From Aphelenchoides besseyi (Eukaryota > Nematoda > Chromadorea > Rhabditida > Aphelenchoididae), in contig JAMPIQ010000002.1 of the NCBI GenBank assembly GCA_024699855.1, forward strand, positions 15,004,001 to 15,068,000: a stretch of 64,000 nt of DNA. Reading direction: 5' to 3'. A program made the position numbers and the translations under genes. Below the pieces are notes generated by a model. It ran no database searches, had not been told where the DNA came from, and saw only the letters and a list, made by a program, of their open reading frames with translations. Positions 51,200-64,000 of this stretch are shown here, piece by piece (the stretch's first letter is position 1; each line of letters begins with the position of its first letter).

Positions 51200-53198
51200 A
51201 TGACTTCCGACGTTTGTAGCGCACTGGCGCTTCCCGGCTTTCGACCGCTTCAGCGGCGTCGAATCGAATTCGCCGGAATCGCGTACGAATGCAACGCGAC
51301 GTTGGATCGCATGGCGTTGGGTTTGTCGGTGGCGCCGGTGCTGAAGATCACGACATCCGCTTGTTTGTCCACCGGCTCTTCATCGGACGATCTGTGCACC
51401 ACGAATCCGGAAGAGTTCATGGACAGAGACGACGAGAAATACTATCGATATGTGGCCAAATTGGATCCGAACAATTTCAAAGAGCAGGATCACTACAAGG
51501 TCCTTGGACTCTCAAAGCTGCGATACAAAGCGACGTCCGGTCAAATCAAAACTGCGTGTAAGTTTTGCGTCGACATTTTTGTTTTAGTTGTTTTTCAGAT
51601 CGCCAAAAGGTTTTGGTTTATCATCCCGACAAGGGAAAGGCGACGAAGAACGGAAGTCGAAATGAGGAGATTTTTGCGTGTATCCAAAAAGCGTACGAAC
51701 AACTCGGAATGGACGAGGACAAACGTCGCGCCTACGATTCCGTGGATCCGAAATTCGACGACACGTTTCCGGAAACATCGGCCGTGAATGCCGAAAACTT
51801 TTTCGACGTTTTGGGTCCCGTATTCGAACGGAATTCGCGGTAAGTCACGAAGTTCAGTTTAGCAATTTTCCCGTCGCTACTTCAGATTCTCGATCACGAC
51901 GCCAGTTCCACAACTCGGCGATTTGGAGAGTAAACGAGAGGACGTCGAACGTTTCTACGATTTCTGGCTTCATTTCAAGTCGTGGCGAGAGTTCTCGTAC
52001 AACGACAAAGAAGACAAGTCGCGCGGCGAGGATCGTTACGAGCGTCGAGAGATCGAGAAAATGAATCGCGTATGTTTCTTCTAAGCGTTTTACTTTTAAA
52101 GCGAAATTTTCAGATCGAACGGGAACAATTGCGAAAGAAATACGTGAAGAAGTTGTCGTCAATGGTGGAGTTGGCTTACGGCAAGGATCCGCGCGTTCAA
52201 GTGTTCAAGGATCAGGACAAACGAGCGAAGGAAGAAGGAAAAGAACGACGGCGTTTGGAGAAACAACGAGTGGCCGAAGAAGCCGAAGCACGACGTTTAG
52301 AAGCGGAACGCAAAGCTGAAGCTGAATTGCAGGAGCAACGTGAAGCCGAGAAGTTGGCGAATCAAGAAAAACGCCAAGCGAAGAAGCAGCTGCAAGCGGA
52401 ACGACGACGTCTACGCGATTTGATCCAATACAAAGATTATTTCACAAAGAACGAACAGCAACGTTTGGAGGTCATGGAGCACTTGGAAGGTGCTTGTTTG
52501 AACTTGAGTTTTGAGGAGTTGGCTGAACTCACGAACAAAATCGAAACGGTCACCGACTTAACCAACGCTCTTAAACTTCTGTCCGTTAAGGTTAGTTAAC
52601 AGTTTCTGATGCATTTCTCATTGATGTTTTGTAGAAAGAGGAGAATAATTCTGTCAAATTGGAGAAAAATGCTTCCAAGGTTGATAGCACGAAACCTGTC
52701 AAAGTGGTTTGGGAAACGGACGAAATTCAACTGCTTATCAAAGCGACTAACGTTTTTCCGGCCGGTAGTGTCGAACGGTGGACTCAAGTAACCAAGTACA
52801 TTAACGATCACTCGAAGAATGGCGACACGAATCCGAAGAAAGAAAAAGATGTCATTAAAGAAGTTTGTGGTTGCTTTTAACTTTTCTTTCTTATTCTTCA
52901 GGTTAAATTAATGAAATCGACTGAAGCAACTGCCACGTTGACAAACGCTCTACAACGACAACCAGCGGGTATTCAGAACGAGCCGACGGTTGAAGCGACA
53001 ACAAAAACAGCGGATTCTGAAGTCTGGTCGGCTGTACAACAGAAACAATTGGAATCGGCACTCAAATCCATCGATTCGAAAGATCCACAACGTTGGGAAA
53101 AGATTGCCGAGAATGTTGATGGAAAGACCAAAAAGCAGTGCATGCAACGCTACAAGAAGCTCGTCCAAATGGTCAAAGAAGGCAAAACTGTAGCCTAG
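51200..53198 (+). CDS. DNAJC2: DNAJC2/zuotin-type ribosome-associated J-protein
   Basis: DNAJC2 (MPP11, zuotin) forms the ribosome-associated complex with an Hsp70 and also acts on chromatin. Six exons (51200-51557, 51599-51839, 51886-52069, 52114-52590, 52635-52862, 52902-53198) give 594 residues. The J domain spans about residues 95-165 with [14 protein letters not shown] and the HPD motif in VLVYHPDKG. The zuotin-homology part follows ([30 protein letters not shown]), then a highly charged helix ([20 protein letters not shown]). Two SANT/Myb repeats close it: [20 protein letters not shown] and [20 protein letters not shown]...[17 protein letters not shown]. Domain order is complete. An acceptor (TTTTCCAG) lies 13 bases before the ATG, so the leader is spliced or trans-spliced. 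Confidence 0.95.
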
Positions 53199-53626
53199 AA
53201 GACGGCAATGCTCATTATCAAGTTCACGGTCTTTCTTCCGATATCTTGGCCTTACAATCTTCCACGCATAAACTCCGATCACTAGTTCGTTTTTCATCGT
53301 TTGATTGTTATCTTGTTTGTTACAATTTTTGTTGTTTTGTTAAGAATAAAATTGAAAATGTCAATGTCTTTTATTTCAACAAACGAAGTAATAGAATGCA
53401 ATGAGTGAAACTTTGTATCAACGAAAAGGGCAAAACGAATTGAGCTCAAGAACTTGAATTGACAAAAATGCGTAGACAGAAACCCGTTTCTTTTGTCACC
53501 TAATTTTGTTTCACGCATCGTGAATAAAGAGCAACTGACTAGTTAATACAAAAAGACTATAAGATCACGGAATGAAGAGGAGCGAATATGTACGTTTTTG
53601 GGAGGTGTGTTGGCTGAAGTCAACGA
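53199..53626. other. convergent 3' flanks of DNAJC2 and alpha2delta
   Basis: Non-coding region between facing 3' ends. AATAAA near 53346 could serve DNAJC2. No gene seen. Confidence 0.45.
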
Positions 53627-56600
53627 TTATAGGACACGTAATGCTAACAAGAATAAAAGTACAAAGACGTTTGTCTGAGTAGTTTTGCTGGTTAGCGAAC
53701 ACGGCAACTCTTCATCATCTTCCTAAAAGTTCGATTCAAAAGTGTGAAATGAAGTGGAACTCACTTCTTGTTGTTCGCGTAGACAGTGAACAACGTTCTT
53801 TCGTTGACGAGTTGCCGTGGATGGACATTGTGATAGTGGACCTTCTTCCTCGTCGTCACCCATCTCATTGACCAAACGCGTCTGTTCGCGTGCTCGTTGT
53901 TCGGCTGGAGTCAAACGAACGAAACCGAACGGCAATGCACGCGGCGTCATCAACGGACAATGTTTTTCGTCGTAGCACGACGATCGAACACCTTGTTGTT
54001 TGACGACAATCATCAACAGGTTGGTGCCTTCGACCCACGAAGCATAGACTTTCCTTAAATTACGATCGTTCTTAACAATTATAAGCTTTAGCTTACACTG
54101 CACATTGAGCAGCGTTCTGTTTGCACGGCCGTTCAGCGTAGTTCTCTTCGAGCAATGCTGCTGATGCGGTGCCCTTACGTTCGGTGTTGGCCAAATAGAA
54201 CTTCGACTTTGTTCGACACGGCAACCGGCCAACGGTTGGATGGAATGTGGTTGTGAAGGCTGAAAATAAAAGATAACATTTCGAGACAAAGATTGATTGC
54301 ACCTTCTGTTTTCGGAGTGTTCGACGCTAAGAATGCACTCGACGAAATCAACGAGAATTCGTTGATGAAACGAAGAAAGTGGGTGATAATCCAAGAAATG
54401 AGTCCAATGAACTCGCGGAATGGCTGAAATTTGAAATTTAATGCACGAACTTAATTGACAGTTGAAATGTTGTTACTGACTCACTGACCTTAATTCCGAA
54501 CGAAAAAGCAAGAACCGGTGCTTGTTGTTCACACATCGCTTGATTATCCCAATAGGTTGTTCTGCAAATTACTGTGTGAATTGATTTCGACTTTTCGCTT
54601 ACTCGGTGTAGAATCCTTTTTTCAAAAGCACCTCCATAGTCCATTCAGCTACACGATTCAAATGTCCAAAGAATGTGCCTAAGACTTTCGGTTTTGTCGT
54701 TGTGTTTTGCAGCGTATCCGAATAGAAAACATCCTGTTGACTGCTGTAGACGATGTATGCGTGTTCATCAATCAAATAGCATCGTGTTTCGTTGCTCTAC
54801 AATAAGTTGTTGGAATGTTCGAAAAGACAAAAGATCTTACATTTGGTTTGCATCCAAATTTCTTCATCTGTTCGACCAAATGATCGTACGTGAACTCAAT
54901 GCCAGCAACGCCGAGCAGTGCATCATTCGCGTAGATGGCTTTGTAGGCGATGGCAAGAAGTGTAACGTTTTCCACATTACCGTACGATGTTTCCTCTTGA
55001 TTTGTATACCATAAATGAGCTTAAAATCGAGTTTAAGAACAAGTCTAACAATACTTTGACGAAAAATCGGCTTTCAAATTATAAACAAGGTAGTCGTAGT
55101 TAAAGCAATTACTCACATTCTCTGTTCAAATCGACAATCAGTTTGCCTTTTTGACGTACTGCTCTCTTAAAGTATTCGTCTTCGACGGAGTTTCGATTTT
55201 GTTCCAAGACGAAATGTTTGTAGCCACTAAATCAGACCTAATGTAATCTTCTAATCACAAATTTCCAACCTTGTTTGCGATCCGCCCGAATCCTCCGGTT
55301 CTTCATAGCCCAATTCCTCCAAACTTTGATTCATAAAACGAATGAGTCCCGATGGTGTTGCAAAGAAAGTCAAATGAATTCCATTTTGCCGGTTCTTGAT
55401 CCATTCACTATCCCATAACGAATCGAAGGTTGACGTTGCTTGCAGATCGAGAAGCAGACGATCGACCAAACGACGTCGTGCTCGGCACAACAATGGAAGC
55501 TCACCGTACTCGCGCATCTGTTTCGCATAGACCACGAACGCTGCTTCGGGAGTCAACTCTGTGTCACTATCATTCAACAAACAATATCGCCTAAGAATTT
55601 CAGTTTATTATTGTGTAAATGTGTAATTTACCATTGAGGATGAATCCGCCAATTACGACCTTGAAACCAACCGAGATCAACTCGCGACCATTCGAACATT
55701 TCTTTTCGTCTCAATCGAATTTCATCGCCCTCACTGACTGCTAATCCCAATCTGGAGTCTTTTATTAGTGCTTGTTATCACACGATCACTTACGTGAATT
55801 GAGTTCCATCCACACATTCCGAATAGTAGGTGTTTTTTTGTAGATAAACACGTCGCTGAAATGTTGTGTTGTTACCGTACTTCGTGTTCATGTACTTACA
55901 ATATTTTCAATTGAAAACAAAATCGTCAATTGACGAGTGCTCGAATCATCGCAGTTAATAAAGCCGGGCTTTGGTTTTGGAGTCAATGGTGCGCTTACTT
56001 CGATTTCCGAGAAGTCCAGGTTGTTGAACATCGGTTTAACTTCTCCGGTAACTTCGTCCTGAAAGTAGACGAAAGATGAACATATAGATCGGCAGTTCTT
56101 ACAAATTGGTCTAACTGTGGATGAAACATCGAATAGCCGTTGTTATCGAGCATGAAATAATAACTTTGAGAACCGATCTGAAAGTGTTGACAAGTTAGTG
56201 CAAAAACGTTGAAGACTTGCAAGTGAGGGATGCGCAATTTGACTAAGCTCAATTAATGGAATGCTAACAGCAGAAACACCCATGAAAGTGCCATCCAAAG
56301 ACACTGGATAGCCAACTGATATCACGAATTGTTTACTCTAAACAGCACTTGGAAATTAGTCAACGAAATCTTAATCTCTACCATTCGTTCACGTGCAATA
56401 CTGGACCATACGGCACTCTCCTGATTGATGTTTTGCGCGTGATTGCTGATAAGACGCGATAGAACACGTACGTAATGTTGAACCTTCTCTTGAATATCGG
56501 CCAGATTCGATATGTGAACCATGAAACCGCGATTCGCACATGCCATCCAACGCACTTGCTCGAAATCTGTCGCTTCTTCGCCGACGAGAAACGAAAAAAA

Positions 56601-58772
56601 TCGAACCTAAACCGAGAGTCGTCATTTCTTTTTGAGCGTTTTACCGTTTTTCGTTTGTTGTACAACGCGAAAATGTCTTTGAAGAAGCCGGGAGCTCCAT
56701 CGGTTATCAACATGATCATGTCGTTGCAACCCATTTTGCCGCGATTGACAGTGAAATTGCCGATCTGAAATCGAAGAGATTACATCCTTTATCAGACCGA
56801 GAAAAATAAGGTAAGATTTTGTCTTTACGGAAATCCAAGTTACTACGAAGCACATGGAAAGCAAATTGCGGACAACATGTAACACACTTTCGAACAAGAA
56901 TGTTAGTTTTTGAAACGCCACGACGACAACTGCAAAACTTACGGCTGCCATATAAGTTTTTGGAACAACAAGGACGTTCTCCGACAGTTGAATGTACTCC
57001 ATGTCCGGGTCGAGTTCCTCTTTCTCACGTTCTTGCGTCAATTCCTCTTTTGTTTTCCATTGAAGATTGTTGTGTGGAAGCTGCACAAAAAACAAGCGTA
57101 TTGGTAAGCAGTTGAAGCAGTTAAGCAAAAACACTTTAGCAATAGAACCCATCAACAAAATGAACAACGATTTGCGTTAACGAGTTTCAAACGCATTAGT
57201 TCCTTTTTAGCGTTCGATTGCAACATTCAAATTAGCGTTTTGTTGAGGAAGAAGCAAAGTAGTAAGCGAAGACGTCTTCGACGCATTAACATAAGCGTTA
57301 ATAAGCAAAATTGATCCTCATCTATTTGTCAGTATATTTGCGTACGCAAAGTTTTAGATCGTGACGCATCCATCCCACGAATACAAATTGACAGTTAATC
57401 TCCAAACTTACGTTCATTAAGGTAGTGAACGCCTTGACTAGCGCTTTCTCGTATTCTGCTTTGCCTTCCGATGAAACGTTCGCCAATCGACTCCAAATCA
57501 ACTAAATTGCACAGCTCTGGCCAAACAGTGATTGCTGAACCGACCTTTTTGTTGCGCATTGTCGCTTGAATAAGCCCATCACTTGCACAGTCGTCGAGGA
57601 ATTGAGCGTTTTTGGAGAACTGAAATAAGATTGTGGGTTCGTTCGCAAACGAGTCCTCGAACTGACCGCCATGACATTAAAAAAGTCGTTGTCGTAGAGT
57701 GTGTCCAAAATCGCTTCGATTGTCTGCTTTGCAATCTCGAAACGCTGGCCGAGCATCGAACCGGACAAATCAAGCATTATGAGAACATTCTTTGACATTG
57801 TCGCCGCATCAATAAACCATTCAGTCGATCGACAGTCGAACAGATCCAAACCGGGAGTGTCGAAACGCCATGGAGCCGCTAAACGAAGAATTGAAAACAA
57901 AGAGATGGATCGTTAGATTACCTGGAAAGTAGCGCATGAACGCACTTTCAGAACAAAACTTTTGAAAAGACAAATCTTTCATTCGTTCACGGTTCCGTCG
58001 ATAGATTTGGTCAATGTTCGACCAATCAATTCGACTTAATATGTGAGGGCCTGAGAAGCAAATTTTAAAGAAATAGTTTAGAAGCTTACTTCGCTTATAG
58101 ACGGGAGTTGGAACATGAACGGCCGATGCTTCGGAACTCGTTTCAATTCCGTAGAAGTTGACGTTGGGCTTGAGATCGTAAGTTCGACTCGAGTTCACAT
58201 GGAGAATCTCGCCCAAATGCCCATCGGCAAAAACCGTCGCTTCGTCGGTTTCGAGCTTTGCATCGAAATATCGAACGAAGTCTTTGGAGAGCGGATCGTT
58301 CAAATTCTCTTCGGAGATGTTACGCAACTCTCTTGATTCCAAGCTGATTTTTGCGTCCTAAACAATTAAAGTTTTACATGGATGAGCGTCAATCGCAATA
58401 CCCAAGCCATTTTGGCGCGATCTCGCAAATAGGTTTCGATTTGTCGTTTGGCCCATTTCAACTCAGCCTGCGGATCAAAGACCTCGGCATCGGCCAAACG
58501 ATTGTAGATCTAAATTTGTTGGTTAATTACGTTGGTTTACAATGACAACTACCTTAATGATCTCTTTGTATTTGGTTGCGGTTTCGTGTTGATTATGTAG
58601 ATGCGAAGACAACGATTGAGCCCATTCCTTAACACTAAAAGCACAACCAATTTCGTTGATGTCAATCTTTCCAAACAACCGACCTGATCGGATCAACACC
58701 CGCAACGAATTGAATACCCGTATTGATTAGAAGAAACGGCGTTATAAAGCAACATGACCATCGATGTTGCAT
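53627..58772 (-). CDS. voltage-gated calcium channel alpha2delta subunit
   Basis: Alpha2delta subunits are extracellular, membrane-anchored partners of Cav channels that promote surface traffic and synaptic function (UNC-36 and TAG-180 in C. elegans). The start at 58772 gives a signal peptide ([19 protein letters not shown]) followed by [20 protein letters not shown]. The VWA_N region contains [11 protein letters not shown] and [20 protein letters not shown]. The VWA domain has the MIDAS DLSGS in [39 protein letters not shown] and [15 protein letters not shown]. The Cache domain has [20 protein letters not shown] and [17 protein letters not shown]. The C-terminal cysteine-rich part has [21 protein letters not shown] and [12 protein letters not shown]. 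The hydrophobic end [13 protein letters not shown] fits a GPI signal. More than 15 short introns; one uses a GC donor. An extra exon (57080-56943) adds about 46 residues inside the VWA domain. Confidence 0.92.
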
Positions 58773-60827
58773 TTCGCAATTGTTCGCACCGACTGAAATG
58801 AGCGCATTAGTTGAGAACAAAAACGATAATTGCAGCGATGTCATGAGTTGAAACGTGATCCCCATCAGCGCGAAACGTAAGTTCGAAAACTCAAGAAAAC
58901 ACGACTGACAGCAACTACAGACGCAAAAAAAGTTGCACAATCATTTCGAACAGTCTCTCGCTCTCTTTCCAAGCTCTCGAGAATCCAGGAAGCTGCAGAC
59001 TTTTTGACCCGCATCATCACTTCGTTTCGCGCACTTATTGTTTACTTTAGACGGAACTCATTCGGCCCACCGCCAATTAACTACTCGACGGTGTTAAGTC
59101 GAAAAGTTTTTGATGATGTATTCTGAAGGCTCGAAACAAACTCACCTATTGGAGTTGGTGAACGGAAACCATCTGAGCATGTAGATCAAATCGAACTGAC
59201 GCAATTAAGCTTTGCGCGATCTGCAAAACGAATTTAAGAACGTTGATGTGATTTCGAGCGTTGAACTTTTTTCAAGGTATTGGATAATGGAATTTGTAGA
59301 ACTTACGTGTTCGCTTGATGAAGAACTGCCATTTATGGGTCGCCCGGTTGAAAGGCAGATGGTTTTCAATGTCGCCGTGGTCCCATGATGCAAAACACGC
59401 ACACACTGAAACGACCTTATGGCTGATGGGCAAATTTGCCGGCGGCAGCTGGTCGAACCAACAAGCCCCGAATAATCCGAAAGGTTTGACACGCACGCAC
59501 ACGTCTTCCACACGTAAAATACCGCACGGTAAATTGGAAGGTGAACAAATTAGTAGGAGTTTAGTGAAGAAAACTTTTCAATAGGACCAATTGGTTTCGA
59601 CAATCCCGCTCTTCTCGTCACTCCAATTATCTAATGCATTCGAGATGTGTGGACGAGAGAATGTTTACAAAACGACTTTTGCAAAACCTTCACCAATTTC
59701 CTCAACTCGAGAGTCGGTGAATGGAACGGGCGAAACAACCGATCTCCCGCTAATGTACCGAGCCTTCTGAGGCGTTTGCTAATTGAAATGCGTCCGAAAA
59801 GACACGTTGTGAAATGACTGACGACTAACCCGCAGGGCCAATAACATCGAGAAGGATGAATCCGCAATGATGCCAAAGACGAAACGCCAAAACGGACGGA
59901 CAACGATGGGAACGAGGCCAACGGCATGAGGGAAAAAGAGGCGGAAAAATTTTCTTGGGGCTCTTGGCTTTTTTGCTGTTGATGCTTCTCGGTCGGACCT
60001 TTTGCTGCTCCAACGGTCTTGGCGGTTTTTCCTTCCATTTCAACGTATAGTCTGCAAAGCAATAAGACGGAAAGAGTCCAAAGCGACAGGATTTCGGCCA
60101 CACCGCAGCGTCACATCGGCATTCCAATTGGCTCGTGTCCACAGAGTTTTCGGACGTTTCAACACCCGTTCGCTGACTTTGTGCATTTGGAAGACAAGTT
60201 GGAAGACCATTTGTGTGTTACCGGGAAACCGAATCTTCTGAAACAATAACCTCGAAAGCTCGAGTTTAACGGAAGCTCGTCGACTGTTCATTCCCCCCGG
60301 TTTCTGACTGTTAGGTTTGAGTTTCATAGCTTGCTCTCGACCATAACATGGCTAATTCAAAATCAAACTTCCATCAAACATTTTGAACACTGACAGCTTC
60401 TTGAAGAAGAAAATTTGAACACTTAACAAGGGAATCGAGAGTACCGATTTGATTCAAAAAGTTTTGTTGTACAATAACAGATGGCTAAGATGGGCATTTG
60501 AATGAAAATTGCGGTTCTTTGTTCGACGAAGATCGTGAGTGTAAATGGCGGTGGCCAAGAGTGGTTGTCATTTCGATCGGAAGGCCGCCGGAATTTCACT
60601 CTTGTCTTCGTGGACCACGAAATCATGGCGAATTTTTGGGGCTCTCTCGATTCCTATCGCTTCCTCACGACTGATCGTCAACGGCCAACTGACTTGCGTC
60701 CGCCTACGCCCGGCACACTCATCGCGCTCTCCATTCGCCGCTCTCTTTCCCACATTCGCGTTTTGCTTTTTCGCGTTTGGCGTCGTGTATTTTCGATCAG
60801 ACGCCAAATTTTCTCGTGGCTGGAACG
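58773..60827. other. divergent promoter region between alpha2delta and parvin
   Basis: About 2 kb between two divergently transcribed genes. Open frames (for example 59631-60101 minus, 60040-60327 minus) show no motif and lie on top of other frames. The sequence just before parvin (60.6-60.8 kb) is CpG-richer and may be its promoter. Confidence 0.4.
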
Positions 60828-62144
60828 ATGGCACAGCCGGATTACGACGCGGGAACGACGTCAAGTCGTAAGACGAAAAAGGTAAGTCGGATGGTTTTCT
60901 TTGGGAAACTTCGAAGCATTTTTAGGAAGATAGTTTTCTTGGCAAAATCGGCACATTGACGCGACGAAAGAAGAGCGTACCACCGGAGGATCGGGACCCA
61001 CAAGCGGCACCTGAACAAAAAGAACGGAAAGAAGAACACGAAGCCGAACAGCTCGAGAAAGAAGGCAAAGAAGCGTTGGAATCGTGTTTGGTTTTGTTTC
61101 AACCCGACTTGAAGCTTCTTGAAGACGGTTGGTTTCTGAGTTTTCTGTCGATTTTCTCGTTTCGTTTTTCAGGTCAACAAGTTCGTGTATTAACGGCCGA
61201 ATCGCGTGACGATCCGAAGATCAACGAAATCGTCCACGAACTGCTGTATTGGGTTAACGACGAGTTGGCGTCCGAGCGAATTGTCGTCAAGAACATTCAA
61301 GAAGACTTCTATGATGGACAAGTGATTCAGAAGCTAATCGAAAAGTTGGCGGACATCAAAATTGAAGTGCCGGAGGTGTCGCAAAGCGAAGAGGGTCAGA
61401 AACAGAAGTGGCGCGTGATTCTCGATGCTCTCAATCGTTCGCTTTCCACCGGCACCGCATCGTCGTCCAAATGGTCTGCCGAGTTGATTCAACAAAAGGT
61501 TAGGAAGTTCGTACAAATTTTTATTGGGTTTTTAGGATGTCGTAGCTATTCTACAACTTCTAATCAATCTTGCCACTCATTATCGAGCGCCGATTCGTTT
61601 TCCGAACAATGTGAACGTACAAATGATCGTATATCAACGTCAAGGACGTCAAATCAACAAGGTTTGCGATTCGAAGCTTCGAAACCGTTATTAAACTTTC
61701 ATTCTACAGAACATTATCACCGAACAGCTCACAACGAAACAACAAGATTTGGCACCCAAAGGTGAACGTGACGCCTTCGACACACTCTTCGACTACGGAC
61801 CGGATAAGCTGCAACATGTTAAATCGTCGTTGATTCATTTCTGCAACAAACATCTGAACAAGATCAACTTGGAAGTAACAGATTTGGAAACCCAATTCCA
61901 AGACGGTGTCTTCTTGATTCTGCTCATGGGTCTTCTCGAGGGTTATTTCGTTCCATTGTACAAGTTTTCGTTACAAGTTACGTCGACCGAAGAAAAACTG
62001 AAGAACGTGAACTTTGCTTTCTTTCTCATGGAGGAAGCAGAGATTCCGAAACCGAAATCCCGAGCTCACGACATCGTGATCGGAGACCTGAAGTCCACAT
62101 TGCGCATATTGCACGCACTTTTCACCAAATACAAACATTTGTAA
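60828..62144 (+). CDS. parvin (PAT-6/actopaxin)
   Basis: Parvin binds integrin-linked kinase and PINCH at integrin adhesions (muscle dense bodies in nematodes) and links them to actin. Five exons (60828-60881, 60926-61127, 61173-61498, 61536-61661, 61710-62144) give 380 residues, the usual length. A basic N-terminus with a conserved SFLGKIGTLTRRKK leads to the first CH domain (INEIVHELLYWVNDELASER, IQEDFYDGQVIQKLIEKL, VVAILQLLINLATHYRAPIR). The second CH domain has DTLFDYGPDKLQHVKSSLIH, LETQFQDGVFLILLMGLLEG, FVPLYKF, and the end DLKSTLRILHALFTKYKHL. All phases agree. Confidence 0.95.
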
Positions 62145-64000
62145 AGTTCTTTTCTTCCAATTAGCCACTGCCATTTTCTTTACGTCCCGATTGTTTAACC
62201 GATGACCGCTTTTTGTTTGCAAGTTTGTTCGCAGTCCTCACATTCAAAAGTCAACATTTTGTTATTCAACAACCGTCTAAGCAATACGACTGATTTGTGC
62301 CTTCAGAACATATGGTGCATAATAAATTAAAGTAATGAATAGACCAGTGATCGGGGGTTCTCATTCGAAGTTCAATCAACCAAAATTTCACGAATTCCAT
62401 TCATCGAGTGAACAGTTCCGATCAAATTGAGATTGACAGTCGAATGCACCCACTTGCTAATTAGTGATCAGTTTTCCGCACATTGAAACCGTTTCAACAA
62501 CCACGAGTGTTTTACCGCTCGTTTTATTTCGCTCGTACACAACCCGTCAATGACAGCGCCATTAATCAACGTGACCACTAGATGTATTCAATAGTTTTTG
62601 TTGTACTTCTATCGGTTCTATGGGTGTTGGAGTCGCACACATCAATCTGTTAGCTGTAAACAATGAGAACTAATGGGTTTGCGGTTATGACCATATCGTA
62701 TGTTTCTGTTCGACTGTCTCATTCGAATGTACGAAATCGTAGGGTATTTCGATTGTTTGCCAAACTGATTAGTTTCAATTACCATAAAAAGATGAGGATT
62801 GAAATCGTTACTTCGACCACCACTGGGACTTTATGAGAAATATGTCAATGCCTTGACCTTGGAATGCGCAAAGCGAACGAAATTCCCGTCGTGTGCAATT
62901 CGATGTTCGCGCAGTTTTGCGGGTTTTCCAGCTCCTTTGCAACGTCTATTGCTCTAAAAACGTCTGCAGAAGGAACTTAGATTCTAATTCGTGGGCTTAG
63001 TGAACGCGCGACTTTGAGGTCTTTTGCTTCTAATTGACCCAATCGCTCAATTAAGATATCAATCGCACAATGGCCGCTCAAGACCTCAATCTCAATGGTC
63101 AATTGGGATCTCTTGTTTTGTACGCGACCGTCGTCTTTCCGGCCCAATGAGTTTCGAGTAGCGCCGGATCGAGAGTCGTCCTGCCGATTGAGTTGCGCAC
63201 AATGTCGAGAGATTGTCGCGTTCGTGCTGCCCATGTTTGGCGCTCGGCCATCGCCCGGTCGTCGTGTATTTTTGAGTCGCGCGCAGAACACTTTTCGAGC
63301 TTCAGCGTCAACAGAGAAACGAACGTTGCCGCGTGCTCGACGCACCAAAGGAAACTGAAACGCGGAGGACCGGCGAGAGTCTCGGGATTGAAACTGTGAA
63401 AGCAACGGTCGTCACAGAGTTCAACCGCTTTTCCTCTGCCGCAGGTTTCCTTCAACCACTGGGCTCAAAAATCGCGAGCCTCTGCGTGCGACGTGGTTAT
63501 AATAAGAGACCTTTTTTGGAGTCATTGAAGAAAAAATGGGCGCCATGAACCACCCAAAAAACCACAATTGCGGTGGCGGCCGCTTTGGAAATGCCATTGG
63601 GGCCACGGTGATGACGTTAAGAGAGAAACGTTTGCAACTGAGTTTCGGGTAAACATTCCCAATTGTTGTTTGATGTCGTTCTTCTCGTCCGAAATCGCTG
63701 CTAATCGAAAAGCACATGTTTCCACTTTCGAATCGCCGTTTCTCGACTTCAATTCACTGTCGAATACTTTGTTTGTGCTAACTAGTTGCTGTTCGTTTCT
63801 TCGGATTTATGAATAGAATCTGATGGATGGAAAGTGGGTTTTCAAAAGTTCGAGCTTTTACTGATCGGTACGAGAGCTTTTGGCAACCGAAGTCGCAGAG
63901 GCAGCTCGACAGTCGTCCGTGGTCGGATTTCCATCACGACTCATTTCTCTCTTCCCGCAGCCATTTGGCCCGCAAGCTAAACGACCCGAAACACCACAGG
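62145..64000. other. right-edge region without a supported gene
   Basis: AATAAA near 62321 may end parvin. 63.0-63.45 kb is CpG-rich. A TATA-like TTATAATAAG at about 63497 precedes ATGGGCGCCATGAACC near 63536, which could be a first exon (MGAMNHPKNHNCGGG..., donor GGGTAAAC near 63649) of a plus-strand gene beyond the window. This is a weak suggestion. Confidence 0.25.

Noticed and set aside
59631..60327. Minus-strand frames between alpha2delta and parvin
   Set aside because: They overlap each other and plus-strand frames, lack motifs, and sit in a divergent promoter region.
62977..63405. 142-codon minus frame near the right edge
   Set aside because: CpG-rich sequence with few stops on both strands; no motif or splice evidence.

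Overview
The window is eukaryotic and almost certainly from a nematode. Genes are broken by many short introns (mostly 35-60 bases, GT..AG). A serpentine chemoreceptor of the nematode Sra/Sre type lies at 12-13.3 kb, and the other recognisable genes are typical animal ones (caveolin, parvin, calcium-channel alpha2delta, atlastin, USP7). The clade cannot be fixed from the sequence alone.

Layout. 1-6197 (minus): a large HEATR5-type HEAT-repeat gene (AP-1/clathrin trafficking) that runs off the left edge. 7.4-8.9 kb: two unrecognised small genes. 9.0-14.6 kb (minus): exons that look like an AF4/FMR2 (AFF) family gene, either one long gene or two. Its introns hold, on the opposite strand, a tiny 11-cysteine metallothionein and possibly the whole chemoreceptor gene. 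14.9-21.2 kb is gene-poor, with a CpG-rich stretch near 20.2-20.7 kb. 21.3-22.7 kb holds poorly resolved small genes. Then come phosphoacetylglucosamine mutase (plus), ribonucleotide reductase small subunit (minus), a secreted GH19 chitinase (minus), Tim21 (plus) and an SRR1-domain protein (plus).

31.8-39.1 kb is the oddest part. It has two direct copies of a roughly 580-base non-coding repeat. Between them are a small coiled-coil membrane protein, a UPF2-like gene without a start codon and without its last third, and 5'-truncated USP7 and atlastin genes that meet head to head. A GC-richer block at 38.04-38.35 kb with several perfect hairpins looks like a structured RNA and sits directly before the second repeat copy.

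39.1-43.4 kb is gene-poor. Then come caveolin (plus), an unrecognised GPI-anchored-like surface protein (plus), CDV3 (minus), DNAJC2/zuotin (plus), a complete alpha2delta subunit (minus) and parvin (plus). The last 1.9 kb has no gene I can support.

There is no operon-like functional cluster. The genes are a mixed housekeeping set: membrane traffic, nucleotide and amino-sugar metabolism, mRNA surveillance, protein folding, adhesion and calcium signalling. Exon models were built by hand from reading frames, splice sites and remembered family motifs. No database search was run.
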